In this document: piece after piece, positions 32,562-42,068 of the stretch
Layout of the letters: each line of letters opens with the position of its first letter
Numbering within the stretch: position 1 is the first letter of the stretch
NCBI RefSeq assembly: GCF_036227225.1
Contig: NZ_CP109444.1
Location: forward strand, 9,157,501-9,221,500
Length of the DNA stretch: 64,000 nucleotides
Direction of reading: 5' to 3'
Source of the DNA: Streptomyces sp. NBC_01478
GTDB taxonomy: Bacteria > Actinomycetota > Actinomycetes > Streptomycetales > Streptomycetaceae
Position numbers and translations under genes: made by a program
The notes under the pieces: model-generated
The model's input: the letters and a program-made list of their open reading frames with translations, nothing else
Database searches by the model: none
Told to the model about the DNA's origin: nothing

Positions 32562-34366
32562 CAGGACACTCCCATGCGGTCGAGGGTGACGGACAGTACG
32601 GCTACGGCGTCGCAGCCCGCGAAGACGTAGGCGTCGACTCCGGAGTACTGCCCGGGACGGCCCGCGAGGAACACGTGACCGGCACCGGCCGACCTCAACT
32701 CCCCGGCGGCCGAAGCCGCTTGCTCCTCGTACAGCGCGTCGCTGGAGCACAGGCAGGCCTCGGTGGCCCCGCTGTCCGCGAACGTGCCCTCGGTGACGGG
32801 CTCGATGCCGCCCGCCTGGAACAGGTTCGACGCGAAGGCGAGTCGTGCGGTGTGCGCGGCGGCCGGGCCGAGGGCGGCCAGGAAGATGCGCGGCCGGGAG
32901 CCGGTCGCCGCGAGGTGGGCGTCGGAGCGGGCGCGCAGTTCCTCGTAGGCCTCGTCGCGGCGTACGCGCGGCAGTCCGCCGGAGGGTTCCGAAGGGGCGG
33001 GCGCGCGCTCAGGAAGGCGTTCGGTGAGGTTGGGGAACTCGCTGACGCCGGTGATGGGTTCGCGGCGCTTGGCGAGCTTCGCGCTGCGGGCCGCCCAGGT
33101 GGTGGCGAGGTTCTCGCGGAGGCTGCCGGAGCTCAACACGGCGGCCTGGCCGCCCTGTTGCTCGATGTGCTGGAAGAACTCCCAGCCCGCGTGGGCGAGT
33201 TCGTCCGTGAGCCGCTCCACGTACCAGGAGCCGCCGGCCGGGTCGATCACCCGGGACAGATGCGACTCCTCGACCAGGATCGTCGAGGTGTTGCGGGCGA
33301 TCCGGCGCGCGAACGCGTCCGGCAGGCCCAGCGCGTGGTCGAAGGGCAGCACGGTGACGGACTCGGCGCCGCCCACCCCGGCGGCCAGCGTGGCGACCGT
33401 CGTGCGCAGCATGTTCACCCACGGGTCGCGGCGGGACATCATCACCGGCGAGGTCACCGCGTGCTGCACCTGTCCACCGGGCGCCCCGCACACCTCGGTC
33501 ACCCGCGCCCAGAGCCTGCGCGCCGCGCGCAGCTTGGCGATCGTCAGGAACTGGTCGGCGGTGGCCGCGTACCTGAACTCCAGTTGCCCGACGGCCTGTT
33601 CGACGCTCAGCCCGGCCTCGGTCAGCTCGCGGAGATACGCGACACCGGTCGCCAGCGAGGCGCCCAGCTCCTGCGCCGCCGAACCGCCGGCCTCGTGGTA
33701 CGGCAGCGCGTCCACGGTCAGCGCGCGCAGCCCCGGGTACTCCTCGGCGCAGCGCCGGGCGAGCGCGGCGACCGGCGCGAAGTCGAAGGCGTCCGCTCCG
33801 GTACGGGCCGCGAAGCCCAGCGGGTCGGCTCCCAGGTTGCCCCGGACGGCGTCACGCGCGATGCCCCGCTCCTCGTACAGCCGTAGCAACTCGGCGGCGG
33901 CGGAGGCGACTTCGGGCCCCGCGTCGAGGACGACGGGCGCCAGGTCGAGGAAGACGCCGTCGAGGGTGGTGCCGAGCGACGCGACCGGGATGCCGCGCTC
34001 GCCGACGACCAGCCACAGCGAGGTGACGCCGTTCTCCAGGTCGCCGAGGACCGCGGCGGCGTCGGCGGTCGTGTGCCGCTGGCGTACGTCCCAGCCGCCG
34101 AGGGTGTTGCCCTCGGCGCGGCCACCCCGTACGAAGGGGGCGGAACCGGGGACGCCGGGCACGGGTGCGGAGTCGTCGGCGGTGTACAGGGGACGGGCGC
34201 GGAGCCCGTCCTCCAGTGAGGTGGACAGGGCGTCTTTCGCTGCCGTACCCGAGACTTCCTTGCCCGACTTGCGCAGTACGCCTTCCACCAGGCGTTGCCA
34301 CTGCTCATGGGTCGCGTCAGGGAACTCGGCGGCCAGCGAGAGCCCGTCGTCAGGCAGGACCGTCAT
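32561..34366 (-). CDS. mutA: Methylmalonyl-CoA mutase small subunit
   Basis: 601 residues, ATG start at 34364-34366. It resembles the large subunit in the barrel part ([36 protein letters not shown], [48 protein letters not shown]). It has only a degenerate C-terminal domain without DxHxxG, as is normal for this non-catalytic partner. First gene of the mutA-mutB-meaB operon. Confidence 0.95.
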   Translation of the reverse strand: MTVLPDDGLSLAAEFPDATHEQWQRLVEGVLRKSGKEVSGTAAKDALSTSLEDGLRARPLYTADDSAPVPGVPGSAPFVRGGRAEGNTLGGWDVRQRHTTADAAAVLGDLENGVTSLWLVVGERGIPVASLGTTLDGVFLDLAPVVLDAGPEVASAAAELLRLYEERGIARDAVRGNLGADPLGFAARTGADAFDFAPVAALARRCAEEYPGLRALTVDALPYHEAGGSAAQELGASLATGVAYLRELTEAGLSVEQAVGQLEFRYAATADQFLTIAKLRAARRLWARVTEVCGAPGGQVQHAVTSPVMMSRRDPWVNMLRTTVATLAAGVGGAESVTVLPFDHALGLPDAFARRIARNTSTILVEESHLSRVIDPAGGSWYVERLTDELAHAGWEFFQHIEQQGGQAAVLSSGSLRENLATTWAARSAKLAKRREPITGVSEFPNLTERLPERAPAPSEPSGGLPRVRRDEAYEELRARSDAHLAATGSRPRIFLAALGPAAAHTARLAFASNLFQAGGIEPVTEGTFADSGATEACLCSSDALYEEQAASAAGELRSAGAGHVFLAGRPGQYSGVDAYVFAGCDAVAVLSVTLDRMGVS

Positions 34367-34465
34367 GCTCGGATGCTAGGGCAAAAGCGCAGGTGAGCAG
34401 CAGAGGACGCGGCTGTGACCTTGACCTCTCCTTGCGGTCTAGACCACTCGGCGGCGGGAGGAGGG

Positions 34466-35803
34466 CTACAGGCCGATGTCCCTGCGGCTCATGTCGTCCA
34501 GCGATTCGCGGCGGACCAGGACGCGCGCGATGCCGTCGGCCACCGCGACGACCGGCGGCCGGCCGACGAGGTTGTAGCCGGACGCCATGGACAGGTGGTA
34601 CGCGCCGGCCGCCGGTACGGCGAGGAGGTCGCCGGGGCGTACGTCGCCGGGGAGCGCCACCTCGTCGGCGAGGACGTCGCCCGCCTCGCAGTGCCGGCCC
34701 ACGACGGTGACCGTGCGGGGCGGTGCGGTGGCGGGGCGGCCGATGAGCCGGGGTGCGTAGCGCACGCCGTACAGCGCGGGCCGCGGGTTGTCGCTCATGC
34801 CGCCGTCGACCGCGACGAACGTACGGTCGCCGGTGCGCTTGACGGCCAGGACGCGGTAGACGGCGACCCCGGCGGGACCGACGATCGCCCGGCCCGGTTC
34901 GAGGGTGAGCCGGGGCACGGGCAGCCCGGTGCGGGCGCAGCCGTCCTCCAGCTCGGCGCGGACCCGGCCCGCGAGCACGGAGACGTCGAGGTGCTCCTCG
35001 CCCGGGCGGTAGGCGATGGCGTGGCCGCCGCCGATGTCCAACTGCGGGAGCGTGACGCCGTGTTGGTCGCGGATGCGGGCCAACAGCCCCACCATGCGCC
35101 GTACTGCGGCGACGTACGGCTTCGTGGTCGCGATCTGCGAGCCGATGTGGCAGTGCAGGCCCACGAGTTCGAGGTGCGGCTGGTCCAGGATCCGGGCCAC
35201 GGCGTGCTGCGCGGAGCCGTCGGTGATCGACAGCCCGAACTTCTGGTCGTCGGTGCCGGTGCGCACCTTGACGTGGGCGCCGGCCGCCACACCGGGGACC
35301 ACCCGCACCATCACCTTCTGCCGGCTGTCGGCGGGGGTGATCGCGGCCAGCCGGGCGATCTCCGAGGTGCTGTCCACGACGATCCGCCCGACCCCGAGGC
35401 GGAGCGCGGTGCGCAGGTCCTCGGGGCTCTTGGCGTTGCCGTGCAGCACGATCCGCTCCGGCGGGAAGCCGGAGGTGACGGCGAGCGCGAGTTCGCCGGC
35501 CGAGCAGACGTCGAGACCGAGCCCCTCCTCCCGCACCCAGTGGGCCATCGCACGGCACAGGAACGCCTTGGCCGCGTAGACCACGTCCGCGTCCGGGAAC
35601 GCCGTGCGGTACGAACGGCAGCGCTCGCGGATCTCCCGCTCGTCGAGGACGTAGACGGGAGTGCCGAAGCGGTCGGCGGCCTCGGTGAGGGAGACACCGC
35701 CGACGGTGACGTCGCCGGAGGGGGAGGGGCGGGCGGAGCGGGGCCAGACGGACAGGTCGCCCGTGTCGGTGACGTGGACAACGGGGGCGTCCAGGATGGA
35801 CAT
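34466..35803 (-). CDS. lysA: Diaminopimelate decarboxylase (LysA-type)
   Basis: 445 residues. Fold-III PLP enzyme that converts meso-diaminopimelate to lysine. Seen: the N-terminal beta domain with VYVLDERE; PLP lysine in VYAAKAFLC (about residue 77); GLHCHIGSQI; the PLP phosphate loop DIGGGHAI and LEPGRAIVG; the partner-subunit motif HCEAGD (where LysA usually has C-E-S-G-D); and the C-terminal YHLSMASGYN tyrosine. Length fits LysA. Streptomyces often have a second LysA-like gene outside the main lysine/threonine locus, and this may be it: it is not beside argS, hom or thrC, but is paired with a SAV_915-type gene. Arginine/ornithine decarboxylase is less likely. Confidence 0.8.
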   Translation of the reverse strand: MSILDAPVVHVTDTGDLSVWPRSARPSPSGDVTVGGVSLTEAADRFGTPVYVLDEREIRERCRSYRTAFPDADVVYAAKAFLCRAMAHWVREEGLGLDVCSAGELALAVTSGFPPERIVLHGNAKSPEDLRTALRLGVGRIVVDSTSEIARLAAITPADSRQKVMVRVVPGVAAGAHVKVRTGTDDQKFGLSITDGSAQHAVARILDQPHLELVGLHCHIGSQIATTKPYVAAVRRMVGLLARIRDQHGVTLPQLDIGGGHAIAYRPGEEHLDVSVLAGRVRAELEDGCARTGLPVPRLTLEPGRAIVGPAGVAVYRVLAVKRTGDRTFVAVDGGMSDNPRPALYGVRYAPRLIGRPATAPPRTVTVVGRHCEAGDVLADEVALPGDVRPGDLLAVPAAGAYHLSMASGYNLVGRPPVVAVADGIARVLVRRESLDDMSRRDIGL

Positions 35804-35815
35804 GGGTGGATCTCC

Positions 35816-36235
35816 TCAGCCGATCAGCAGGTTCAGGCAGGCGGCGGCGGCGGCGGCCGCGCCCGTCACACGCAGGGCACCGATGTGCTGGGGGTGCCAG
35901 CGCCGCCAGGAGTTCTCGCGCTCGCGGGCGGTGGCCGCGGTGCGGTCGGCCGCCGGGGCGGAGAGCGAGGGGTCGACGGTGAGGGCGGTGACGCCGAGCG
36001 GGGCGGCGAGGGCGCGCAGTGCGGGTTCGGAGAGCTTGATGCTCGCCTGGTCGGTGCCGAGGGTGGCGGTGAGCTTCGCCGCCGAGGTGAATCCGACCGC
36101 CGTACGGCCGCCGAGGGGGGTGCGGAAGAACCGCGCCGTGCAGCCCGCGGGTCCCGACCGGACGGGGACGTGGAGAAGTCCGGCCGGGACGGGTTCGGAA
36201 GGTTCGGGGTCCTCGGAACGGTCGACTGGAGACAT
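35816..36235 (-). CDS. SAV_915-type (SseB-like) small protein
   Basis: 139 residues, ATG start. The core (CTARFFRTPLGGRTAVGFTS, IKLSEPALRALAAPLGV, LTVDPSL) resembles the SAV_915/SseB-N family of actinobacteria. The C-terminal part is basic/aromatic (RRWHPQHIG) and ends in a short Ala-rich hydrophobic tail (GAAAAAAACLNLLIG) that might touch the membrane. Function is unknown. It lies 12 bases upstream of lysA in the same orientation, so the two are probably co-transcribed. Confidence 0.65.
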   Translation of the reverse strand: MSPVDRSEDPEPSEPVPAGLLHVPVRSGPAGCTARFFRTPLGGRTAVGFTSAAKLTATLGTDQASIKLSEPALRALAAPLGVTALTVDPSLSAPAADRTAATARERENSWRRWHPQHIGALRVTGAAAAAAACLNLLIG

Positions 36236-36399
36236 CGTGCGGCTCCTTCGTGGCAGGCGATGCGCGTGGCCCGGTCGGTCTGACCTGGCGCTTCCTCGAA
36301 GCTATGCCCGCGGGGCGGGGGCAGGGGTGTCTCGCTGACGGATGCTTGACGGGGCGGGCCGTACCCATGACGCCCTGCTGACGGGGGTGAGCGGGCAGG

Positions 36400-36936
36400 T
36401 CAGGCCCCGCCCTCCGTCAACTCCCGCGCGTCCACCGTCAGCCGCAGGGAGTTACGGCGGTGCAGGGAGGCGAGCTCGCCCTCCAGGGGCGACGGCGGCA
36501 CCGTCAGCACCGGGCACGCGGCGTGCGTGACGCAGTAGCGGGTGACGGACGGGAACAGGCCGCGGAGCGGTCCGCGCGGTCCCGCGCCGACGACCAGGAG
36601 GTCATCGGGGCGATCGGCCGTCTCCACCAGGGCACGGCCCGCCGTACCCCGTACGACCAGACCCTGGAACGGGACCCCGGGGCCCGCCTCGCCGAAGGCC
36701 GCGTCGAGAACGGTGAGCAGCCGGTCGGCGGCGGCGCGGCGGAAGTCGGCCACCGAAGGCGTGAACATCGCGCGGCCATGGGCGAGTTCACCGCCGGGCG
36801 GCTCCCAGGCGAGGACGGCCAACAGCTCCGCGTCGGTACGACGGGCCTCGCGCACCGCCCGGTGCAGCGCCGCCAGGCTGCCCGGTGAACCGCTCACTCC
36901 GACCACGGCACGTGCCCGCCCGCCGCCACTGTCCAT
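36400..36936 (-). CDS. Universal stress protein (UspA family)
   Basis: 178 residues with one Usp domain. It starts RAVVGVSGSPGSLAALHRAV, which is the beta1-P-loop-like region; DDLLVVGAGPRGPLRGLFPS is the second glycine loop near 115-135, followed by VTHAACPVLTVPPSP. The ATP-binding G-2x-G-9x-G pattern is only partly preserved, so nucleotide binding is uncertain. About 40 residues extend beyond the domain. Streptomyces use Usp proteins in dormancy and stress. The gene is monocistronic and divergent from the acid phosphatase gene. Confidence 0.82.
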   Translation of the reverse strand: MDSGGGRARAVVGVSGSPGSLAALHRAVREARRTDAELLAVLAWEPPGGELAHGRAMFTPSVADFRRAAADRLLTVLDAAFGEAGPGVPFQGLVVRGTAGRALVETADRPDDLLVVGAGPRGPLRGLFPSVTRYCVTHAACPVLTVPPSPLEGELASLHRRNSLRLTVDARELTEGGA

Positions 36937-37279
36937 CGCCGCTCACTCCTCGCCGTACCCGGACTTCCGCCTCCCATCGAAAGGCCGGAGAGAGCGGACG
37001 TATCGCCGTGTTGGCGCGCGCCTGACGCCGGAGGGCCGATTCCTGACGCGCCCGTGACGCGGCGTCGACGATGGCCGGAAATGACTCCTCAACTCCCGCC
37101 GGGCGGCCGCCCGTGTCAACGAAGGGGCGGTCCCTGGCAAAGCCCGGGGCAAGAATCGGCCCCGGCGCCCGCCCCTCGGTTCGCAACGACCGTCTGGCAA
37201 CGCACTGTTCACTCAGGAGCCGCCGGGAAGCGCCAGGGTGCGGACGTTGTCAGCTCAACTGCTCGCCAGGGAGGGCACC
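36937..37279. promoter_or_regulatory. Usp/acid phosphatase divergent region with candidate PHO box
   Basis: 343 bases without a gene. GTTCACTCAGG at 37207-37217 fits every position of the Streptomyces PhoP direct-repeat unit (G[G/T]TCAYYYR[G/C]G); the 11 bases before it match at about seven positions. A PHO box needs at least two units, so this is suggestive only. It lies 62 bases before the phosphatase start. Confidence 0.35.
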
Positions 37280-38884
37280 ATGACCGCACAGACAGAGACA
37301 CCGGACGAGCCGGCGAAGTCGTCCGAAGGGGTCAGCCGACGGCACGCGCTGGGTCTCCTCGGTACGGCCGGCGCCGGCGCCGTCACGCCCTTGCTGGGAG
37401 CAGGCACGGCACAGGCCGCCCCGCTCGACGCCCCGGCGCTCCATCTCACCGCGGACTCCTCCGGAGCCTCCCCGGTCCAGGGCCTGCACCTCACCTTCGG
37501 GGCGGACCCGCGCACCCAGATGACGGTCTCGTGGATCACCGACAAACCGGTGACCAGACCGGTCGTGCGCTACGGCACGCTGGAGCACGGCTTCGGCTCC
37601 AGCGCCAAGGCCCGTACGGTCACCTATGTCGACGGCACCTCCAGCCGCACCGTCTACGTCCACCACGCCGCGCTGAACAAGCTCTCCCCGGACACCGACT
37701 ACCTCTACCTCGCCACCCACGAGGGGGCCACGCCCGACAGCGGTACCTTCCGCACCGCGCCGCGTGGCCGGAAGCCGCTCACCTTCACCAGCTTCGGCGA
37801 CCAGTCCGCCCCGCAGGTGACCTGGGCGGCCAACGGCACGGTCGGGCTCGACGCGAACTCCACGCCCGCGACGAAGGACATCGTCACCGGCATCGAGCAG
37901 GTCGCCCCGCTCTTCCACCTCCTCAACGGCGACCTCTGCTACGCCAACCTGGACGTCGACCGGGTGCGCACCTGGAACAACTTCTTCACCAACAACACCC
38001 GTTCGGCCCGCTTCCGCCCCTGGATGCCGGCAGCCGGCAACCACGAGATCGAGAAGGCCAACGGCCCGATCGGACTCGGCGCCTACCAGACCTACTTCGA
38101 CCTGCCGTCCACCGAGACCGACGCCGAACTCGCGGGCCTCTACTACGCGTTCACGGCCGGCTCGGTGCGGGTCATCGTGCTCCAGAACGACGACAACTGC
38201 CTCCAGGACGGCGGCGACGTCTACATCAGCGGCTACTCCGGCGGCCGCCAACTCGCCTTCCTGGAGAAGGAGTTGAAGGCGGCCCGGGCCTCGCGCGACA
38301 CCGACTGGATCGTCGTCGCCATGCACCAGGTCATGGTCAGCTCCACGGACGCCAACGGCGCCGACCTCGGCCTGCGCCAGAAGTACGGCCCCCTCTTCGA
38401 CCGGTACGGCGTGGACCTGGTGCTCTGCGGCCACGAGCACAACTACGAGCGCTCGCTGGCCGTCCGCGGAGTCGTCAGCGGCACCGAGACGCTGACCCCG
38501 AACCCCATCTCCACGGCCACCGACGACATCGACACCGGCCTCGGCACCGTGCACATGATCCTCGGCGGCGGTGGCGTCTCGGGCACCACGAACCAGAGCT
38601 TCTTCAAGGACGGCACCGGCAAGGTGATCACGTCCGTGTCGGCGACCCCCGGCTCCAACGGCAAGCGCACCTCCACCTACACCAAGGAGGAGGCGGTCTG
38701 GGTCGGCGTCCGGGACACCGAACACCCCTATGGCTTCGCCGCGTTCACCGTCGACCCCGGCCGGCACGCGGGTGACACCACGCGCATGCACGTGACCTAC
38801 TACAACGTGAACAAGCCCAACGGCGACCTGTCGGTGTTCGAGAACTTCACCCTCCACCGCAAGCGCTCCGACGGCCACCGCTGA
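37280..38884 (+). CDS. Purple acid phosphatase-like metallophosphoesterase, Tat-exported
   Basis: 534 residues; the ATG at 37280 has GGGAGGG upstream. A twin-arginine signal is present (SRRHALGLLGTAGAGAV, cut after TAQAA), so the folded metalloenzyme is exported by Tat. A fibronectin-like N-terminal domain (LTFGADPRTQMTVSWITD) precedes the catalytic domain, which has the metal-ligand blocks TSFGDQ, LNGDLCYAN, AAGNHE, VAMHQVM and CGHEHNYER, in the usual order for dinuclear purple acid phosphatases. It should release phosphate from organic esters outside the cell. A possible PHO box upstream agrees with phosphate-starvation control. Confidence 0.9.
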   Translation: MTAQTETPDEPAKSSEGVSRRHALGLLGTAGAGAVTPLLGAGTAQAAPLDAPALHLTADSSGASPVQGLHLTFGADPRTQMTVSWITDKPVTRPVVRYGTLEHGFGSSAKARTVTYVDGTSSRTVYVHHAALNKLSPDTDYLYLATHEGATPDSGTFRTAPRGRKPLTFTSFGDQSAPQVTWAANGTVGLDANSTPATKDIVTGIEQVAPLFHLLNGDLCYANLDVDRVRTWNNFFTNNTRSARFRPWMPAAGNHEIEKANGPIGLGAYQTYFDLPSTETDAELAGLYYAFTAGSVRVIVLQNDDNCLQDGGDVYISGYSGGRQLAFLEKELKAARASRDTDWIVVAMHQVMVSSTDANGADLGLRQKYGPLFDRYGVDLVLCGHEHNYERSLAVRGVVSGTETLTPNPISTATDDIDTGLGTVHMILGGGGVSGTTNQSFFKDGTGKVITSVSATPGSNGKRTSTYTKEEAVWVGVRDTEHPYGFAAFTVDPGRHAGDTTRMHVTYYNVNKPNGDLSVFENFTLHRKRSDGHR

Positions 38885-38926
38885 GCCCCGCTCGTCGTCC
38901 CCGGCCCCGACCGCGAGGACCGAGGG

Positions 38927-39457
38927 TCAGCCCGTCGCGGCGGCCTTCTCTCCGGTCGGGGTCACGGCGTGCCACGCGCCGTCCTTGCCCTGGCCGTTCG
39001 CCTGGCCGGCCGCCGTGTCGCCGACGTAGCGGTACAACGGCCAGCCGGCCAGGGTGAGTTGCGGCTCGCCGTCGCGGTGGACCGTGCCGAGGAGGCTCCG
39101 CCCCACTCCCGACGTCTGTACGGACTCCGGCACGATCACCGGTATCCACGTCTTCACGCACGCACCGGAGCACGTCCACTTGGAGGGGTCCGACTCGTCC
39201 TTGTCGTAGCGGTAGAGGGTCATCCCGTTGGTGTCGGTGACCACGGTGCCCACCCCCTCGACCGTCTTGGCCGACACGGTGAACGCCGTGGCCGTGGCAG
39301 CCGGCGTCGAGGCGACCGGCGCGGGGCTCGTGGGTGCCGACGCGGTCACCGTGCCCGCGCTGCCGGAAGCTGCGCTGTCCGAGGAGTTGCACGCCCCCAG
39401 CAGCAGCGTGGAGGCGAGGCCTGCGACGAGGCTCAGGACAATGCGTCGCGGGATCAA
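38927..39457 (-). CDS. Lipoprotein with secreted-repeat (COG4315-like) domain
   Basis: 176 residues from a TTG start (39455-39457) with GAAGGG seven bases upstream; longer starts add non-conserved sequence. Signal: RRIVLSLVAGLASTLLLGA-C, a lipobox at residue 23. A Ser/Thr/Ala/Pro linker of about 35 residues follows. The domain has two copies of the strand-turn motif typical of this family (TDTNGMTLYRYDKDESDPSK with CSGACVKTWIPV; LTLAGWPLYRYVGDTAAGQ), including the CxGxC pair. Members are anchored to the outer face of the membrane; function is unknown. It is convergent with the acid phosphatase gene. Confidence 0.82.
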   Translation of the reverse strand: MIPRRIVLSLVAGLASTLLLGACNSSDSAASGSAGTVTASAPTSPAPVASTPAATATAFTVSAKTVEGVGTVVTDTNGMTLYRYDKDESDPSKWTCSGACVKTWIPVIVPESVQTSGVGRSLLGTVHRDGEPQLTLAGWPLYRYVGDTAAGQANGQGKDGAWHAVTPTGEKAAATG

Positions 39458-39685
39458 GGAAGTGCCCTTCGTCGGGAGTCGTCCGTACTGCCTGTTCGCC
39501 CTCCCCATACGGCTGCCGACCCCGCCCCTCTCAGCCGGGCATCGCACATGACGCACTCTTGACCACCCACGCCCCGGAACGCTGTGTAACCCGGATCACA
39601 GCACCGAAGTGCAGCGCACTGTGGGGTCCACGGCCTTTCTCTCTGTGTAAGGGGCTTGCCCGAACGGGGACGGTGGACGGTACGG

Positions 39686-40192
39686 ATGGAACAGAGTCGG
39701 GCCGACGGGTTCGACGGGTTCGTGGCAGCGCGCTGGTCGGCGTTGTTCCATCTGGCCTGTCTGCTCGCGGGAGGCGATCGGCACCGTGCCGAGGACCTGC
39801 TCCAGGAGGCCCTGGTCAAGCTCTGGTTCGCCTGGCCGAGGATCGCGGAGGAGGCACCGGAGCCGTACGTGCGCACGATCCTGGCGCGGGCGGCGGCCCG
39901 TTCGGCGCGGCGGCGCTGGTGGGGTGAGCGCCCGGTCGAGCAACTGCCCGACCTCGCGGAGGTGGACGACGTGTCCGCCGCCGTGGCCGAGCGCTCGCGG
40001 CTGGAGGCGGCGCTGGCCCAACTGCCGCCGGCGCAGCGGGCCGCCGTGGTGCTGCGCTACTACCAGGACCTGCCCGACAAACAGGTCGCCGAAGTGCTGG
40101 GGTGTCCGGTCGGCACCGCCCGGTCCCACGCGTCACGGGGCGTGGCGCGGCTGCGCCGGATCCTCGGCGATGTCATCGAGCCGGTGGGATAG
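39686..40192 (+). CDS. SigE-family ECF RNA polymerase sigma factor
   Basis: 168 residues from ATG 39686; an upstream in-frame start at 39656 lacks support. Region 2 (FVAARWSALFHLACLLAGGD, AEDLLQEALVKLWFAWPRI) and region 4 (LPPAQRAAVVLRYYQDLPDK, VAEVLGCPVGTARSHASRGV) are separated by a short linker, as expected for the Streptomyces SigE-type subfamily of small ECF factors. Six codons past its stop begins a membrane protein that may serve as its anti-sigma factor. An inverted repeat CTGTG/CACAG lies at 39582-39601 upstream. Confidence 0.88.
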   Translation: MEQSRADGFDGFVAARWSALFHLACLLAGGDRHRAEDLLQEALVKLWFAWPRIAEEAPEPYVRTILARAAARSARRRWWGERPVEQLPDLAEVDDVSAAVAERSRLEAALAQLPPAQRAAVVLRYYQDLPDKQVAEVLGCPVGTARSHASRGVARLRRILGDVIEPVG

Positions 40193-40201
40193 GGGGAGTT
40201 G

Positions 40202-40732
40202 ATGGACCACTTCGAGCGGGAGCTCGCGCGGATGATGCGCGACACCCAGGAAACGACCCCCTTCGAACCCAGGCACCAGACCCGCCTCCGGTCCGGGGTG
40301 CGGGCCGGGCGCCGGGTCCGTACGGCGCGGAAGGCGGTCGGTTCGGCCCTGGCCGTCGCCGGGATCGGCCTCGGCTTCCTCCTGCTGCCCCACGACCGGG
40401 TCGACAACAGGCCGCAGGCCCCGCTGCCCCGCCCCGCCATGAGCCCGACGCTCCCGACCGCCACCCCGAGCCGCACCCCGGACACGCCCCCGAGCCCGAC
40501 CACCAGCCCGACACCCACCGACACCACCGGGTACTCCAACACGCCGACCACGACCGGGAGTTCGACCGCCACGTCCTCGGACCCGCCCGCGACCACCACC
40601 GACACACCGTCGCCGCCCGCGAGTACGGGGACGGCCGGCGATTCCACCGGGCAGCACAGCTCGACGAGCCCGACCACGTCACCGCCGGCGACGGAATCGT
40701 CCGCGACCGTGGGCACGGCGGGCTCCGGGTAA
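40202..40732 (+). CDS. Membrane protein with Ser/Thr/Pro-rich tail, putative anti-sigma partner
   Basis: 176 residues, ATG with AGGGGGAG upstream. The cytoplasmic head is about 50 residues (MDHFERELARMMRDTQ, then a basic RAGRRVRTARKAVG). One transmembrane helix follows near 50-66 (ALAVAGIGLGFLLLP), then about 110 extracytoplasmic residues that are almost only Ser, Thr, Pro, Asp and Gly. The tail resembles O-mannosylated actinobacterial surface proteins. Position right after a SigE-type sigma gene suggests membrane control of that sigma factor; no known anti-sigma domain (zinc finger) is visible. Confidence 0.7.
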   Translation: MDHFERELARMMRDTQETTPFEPRHQTRLRSGVRAGRRVRTARKAVGSALAVAGIGLGFLLLPHDRVDNRPQAPLPRPAMSPTLPTATPSRTPDTPPSPTTSPTPTDTTGYSNTPTTTGSSTATSSDPPATTTDTPSPPASTGTAGDSTGQHSSTSPTTSPPATESSATVGTAGSG

Positions 40733-40832
40733 CCCGCCCCGCCACCACCCCCCATCCGCAAGCCCTGGCCGCGGTACCGCGTCCTCAGGCGAGCCCGCAT
40801 GCCCTGCGGCAGCCCACAGACCTGGACACAAC

Positions 40833-42068
40833 GTGACAATGCAGATGAGTGAACTGCCGTTCCGCACACCGGTGTCGGCGCAACACCGCGAGCCCGTCCT
40901 GGACGTGGTCGTCCCCGTGTTCAACGAGGAGAAGGACCTCGAACCGAGCGTACGGCGACTGCACGCCCACCTGTCGGAGACGTTCCCGTACCCGTTCCGC
41001 ATCACCGTCGCGGACAACGCCAGCACGGACGCGACCCCGCGCATCGCGGCTCAACTTGCCGCCGAACTGCCCGAGTTGGCGTGGCTGCGGCTCGCCGAGA
41101 AGGGGCGGGGCCGGGCGCTGCACGCGGCCTGGTCCGAGTCGCGGGCGCCCGTGCTCGCCTACGTCGACGTGGACCTGTCGACCGACCTGGCCGCGCTCCT
41201 CCCGCTGGTCGCCCCGCTGATCTCCGGCCACTCGGACCTCGCGATCGGAACCCGCCTGGCCCGCGGTTCCCGGGTGGTGCGTGGCCCCAAGCGCGAGGCC
41301 ATCTCCCGTTGCTACAACGCTCTGTTGCGCTCCACCCTCGCGGTCGGCTTCTCCGACGCGCAGTGCGGTTTCAAGGCGGTACGGCGTGATGTCGCCGAGC
41401 GGCTGCTGCCCCTGGTGAAGGACTCGGGGTGGTTCTTCGACACCGAACTGCTGGTGATCGCCGAACGGGCCGGACTGCGCATCCACGAAGTACCGGTCGA
41501 CTGGGTGGACGACCCCGACAGCCGGGTCGACCTGCTGTCCACGGCCCTGGCCGACCTGCGCGGAATCGCCCGCATGGGACGGGAGTTGGCGCGCGGCACA
41601 CTCCCCACGGCCGGGCTGCGCCGAGCCGGCGACCGCTCGCCCTCGGGCGGCCTGGCCGGCCAGCTGCTGCGCTTCGCCGCCGTGGGCGCGGTGAGCTCCG
41701 TCGGATACGTCCTGCTGTACGTCGCGTTGCGCCCCGAGACGGGAGGACAGGTCGCCAACGCGCTGGCCCTGCTGCTCTGCGCGCTCGCCAACACGGCCGC
41801 GAACCGCCGCCTCACCTTCGGCCTGCGCGGCCGCAGCGGCGCCCTGCGCCACCAGGCCCAGGGCCTCCTGGTCTTCACGATCGGCCTGGCCCTCACCAGC
41901 GGCGCACTGGCACTCCTGCACCGCGCGACGTCAACTCCCGGACGCGGCACGGAAGTCGGGGTCCTGGTCGCCGCGAACCTGGCGGCGACTCTCGTACGCT
42001 TCCTGCTCTTCCGCGCCTGGGTGTTCCGCACCGGGCGCCGCCGCGAGGCGGAGGCGCCCGCGGCATGA
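40833..42068 (+). CDS. GT2 glycosyltransferase fused to GtrA membrane domain
   Basis: 411 residues from GTG 40833; ATGs at 40839 and 40845 are alternatives, with no clear ribosome binding site for any. Residues 20-250 are a GT-A fold like dolichyl/polyprenyl-phosphate sugar synthases: DVVVPVFNEEKDLEPSVRRL, the DVDLSTDL metal motif and SDAQCGFKAVRRD. Residues 275-400 are a GtrA domain with four helices (LLRFAAVGAVSSVGYVLLYV, ALALLLCALANTAANRRLTF). It probably makes a polyprenyl-phosphate-linked sugar on the inner face; the GtrA part may flip it. The next gene, a PIG-V-like mannosyltransferase, overlaps by four bases. Confidence 0.85.
   Translation: MTMQMSELPFRTPVSAQHREPVLDVVVPVFNEEKDLEPSVRRLHAHLSETFPYPFRITVADNASTDATPRIAAQLAAELPELAWLRLAEKGRGRALHAAWSESRAPVLAYVDVDLSTDLAALLPLVAPLISGHSDLAIGTRLARGSRVVRGPKREAISRCYNALLRSTLAVGFSDAQCGFKAVRRDVAERLLPLVKDSGWFFDTELLVIAERAGLRIHEVPVDWVDDPDSRVDLLSTALADLRGIARMGRELARGTLPTAGLRRAGDRSPSGGLAGQLLRFAAVGAVSSVGYVLLYVALRPETGGQVANALALLLCALANTAANRRLTFGLRGRSGALRHQAQGLLVFTIGLALTSGALALLHRATSTPGRGTEVGVLVAANLAATLVRFLLFRAWVFRTGRRREAEAPAA

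Noticed and set aside
37238..37279. Upstream in-frame start for the acid phosphatase
   Set aside because: The internal ATG at 37280 has a proper ribosome binding site and gives a correctly placed twin-arginine signal.
39582..39601. CTGTG-N10-CACAG inverted repeat as a Crp site before the SigE-type gene
   Set aside because: Spacing between GTG and CAC is ten, not the eight required by the Streptomyces Crp motif; recorded only as an inverted repeat.
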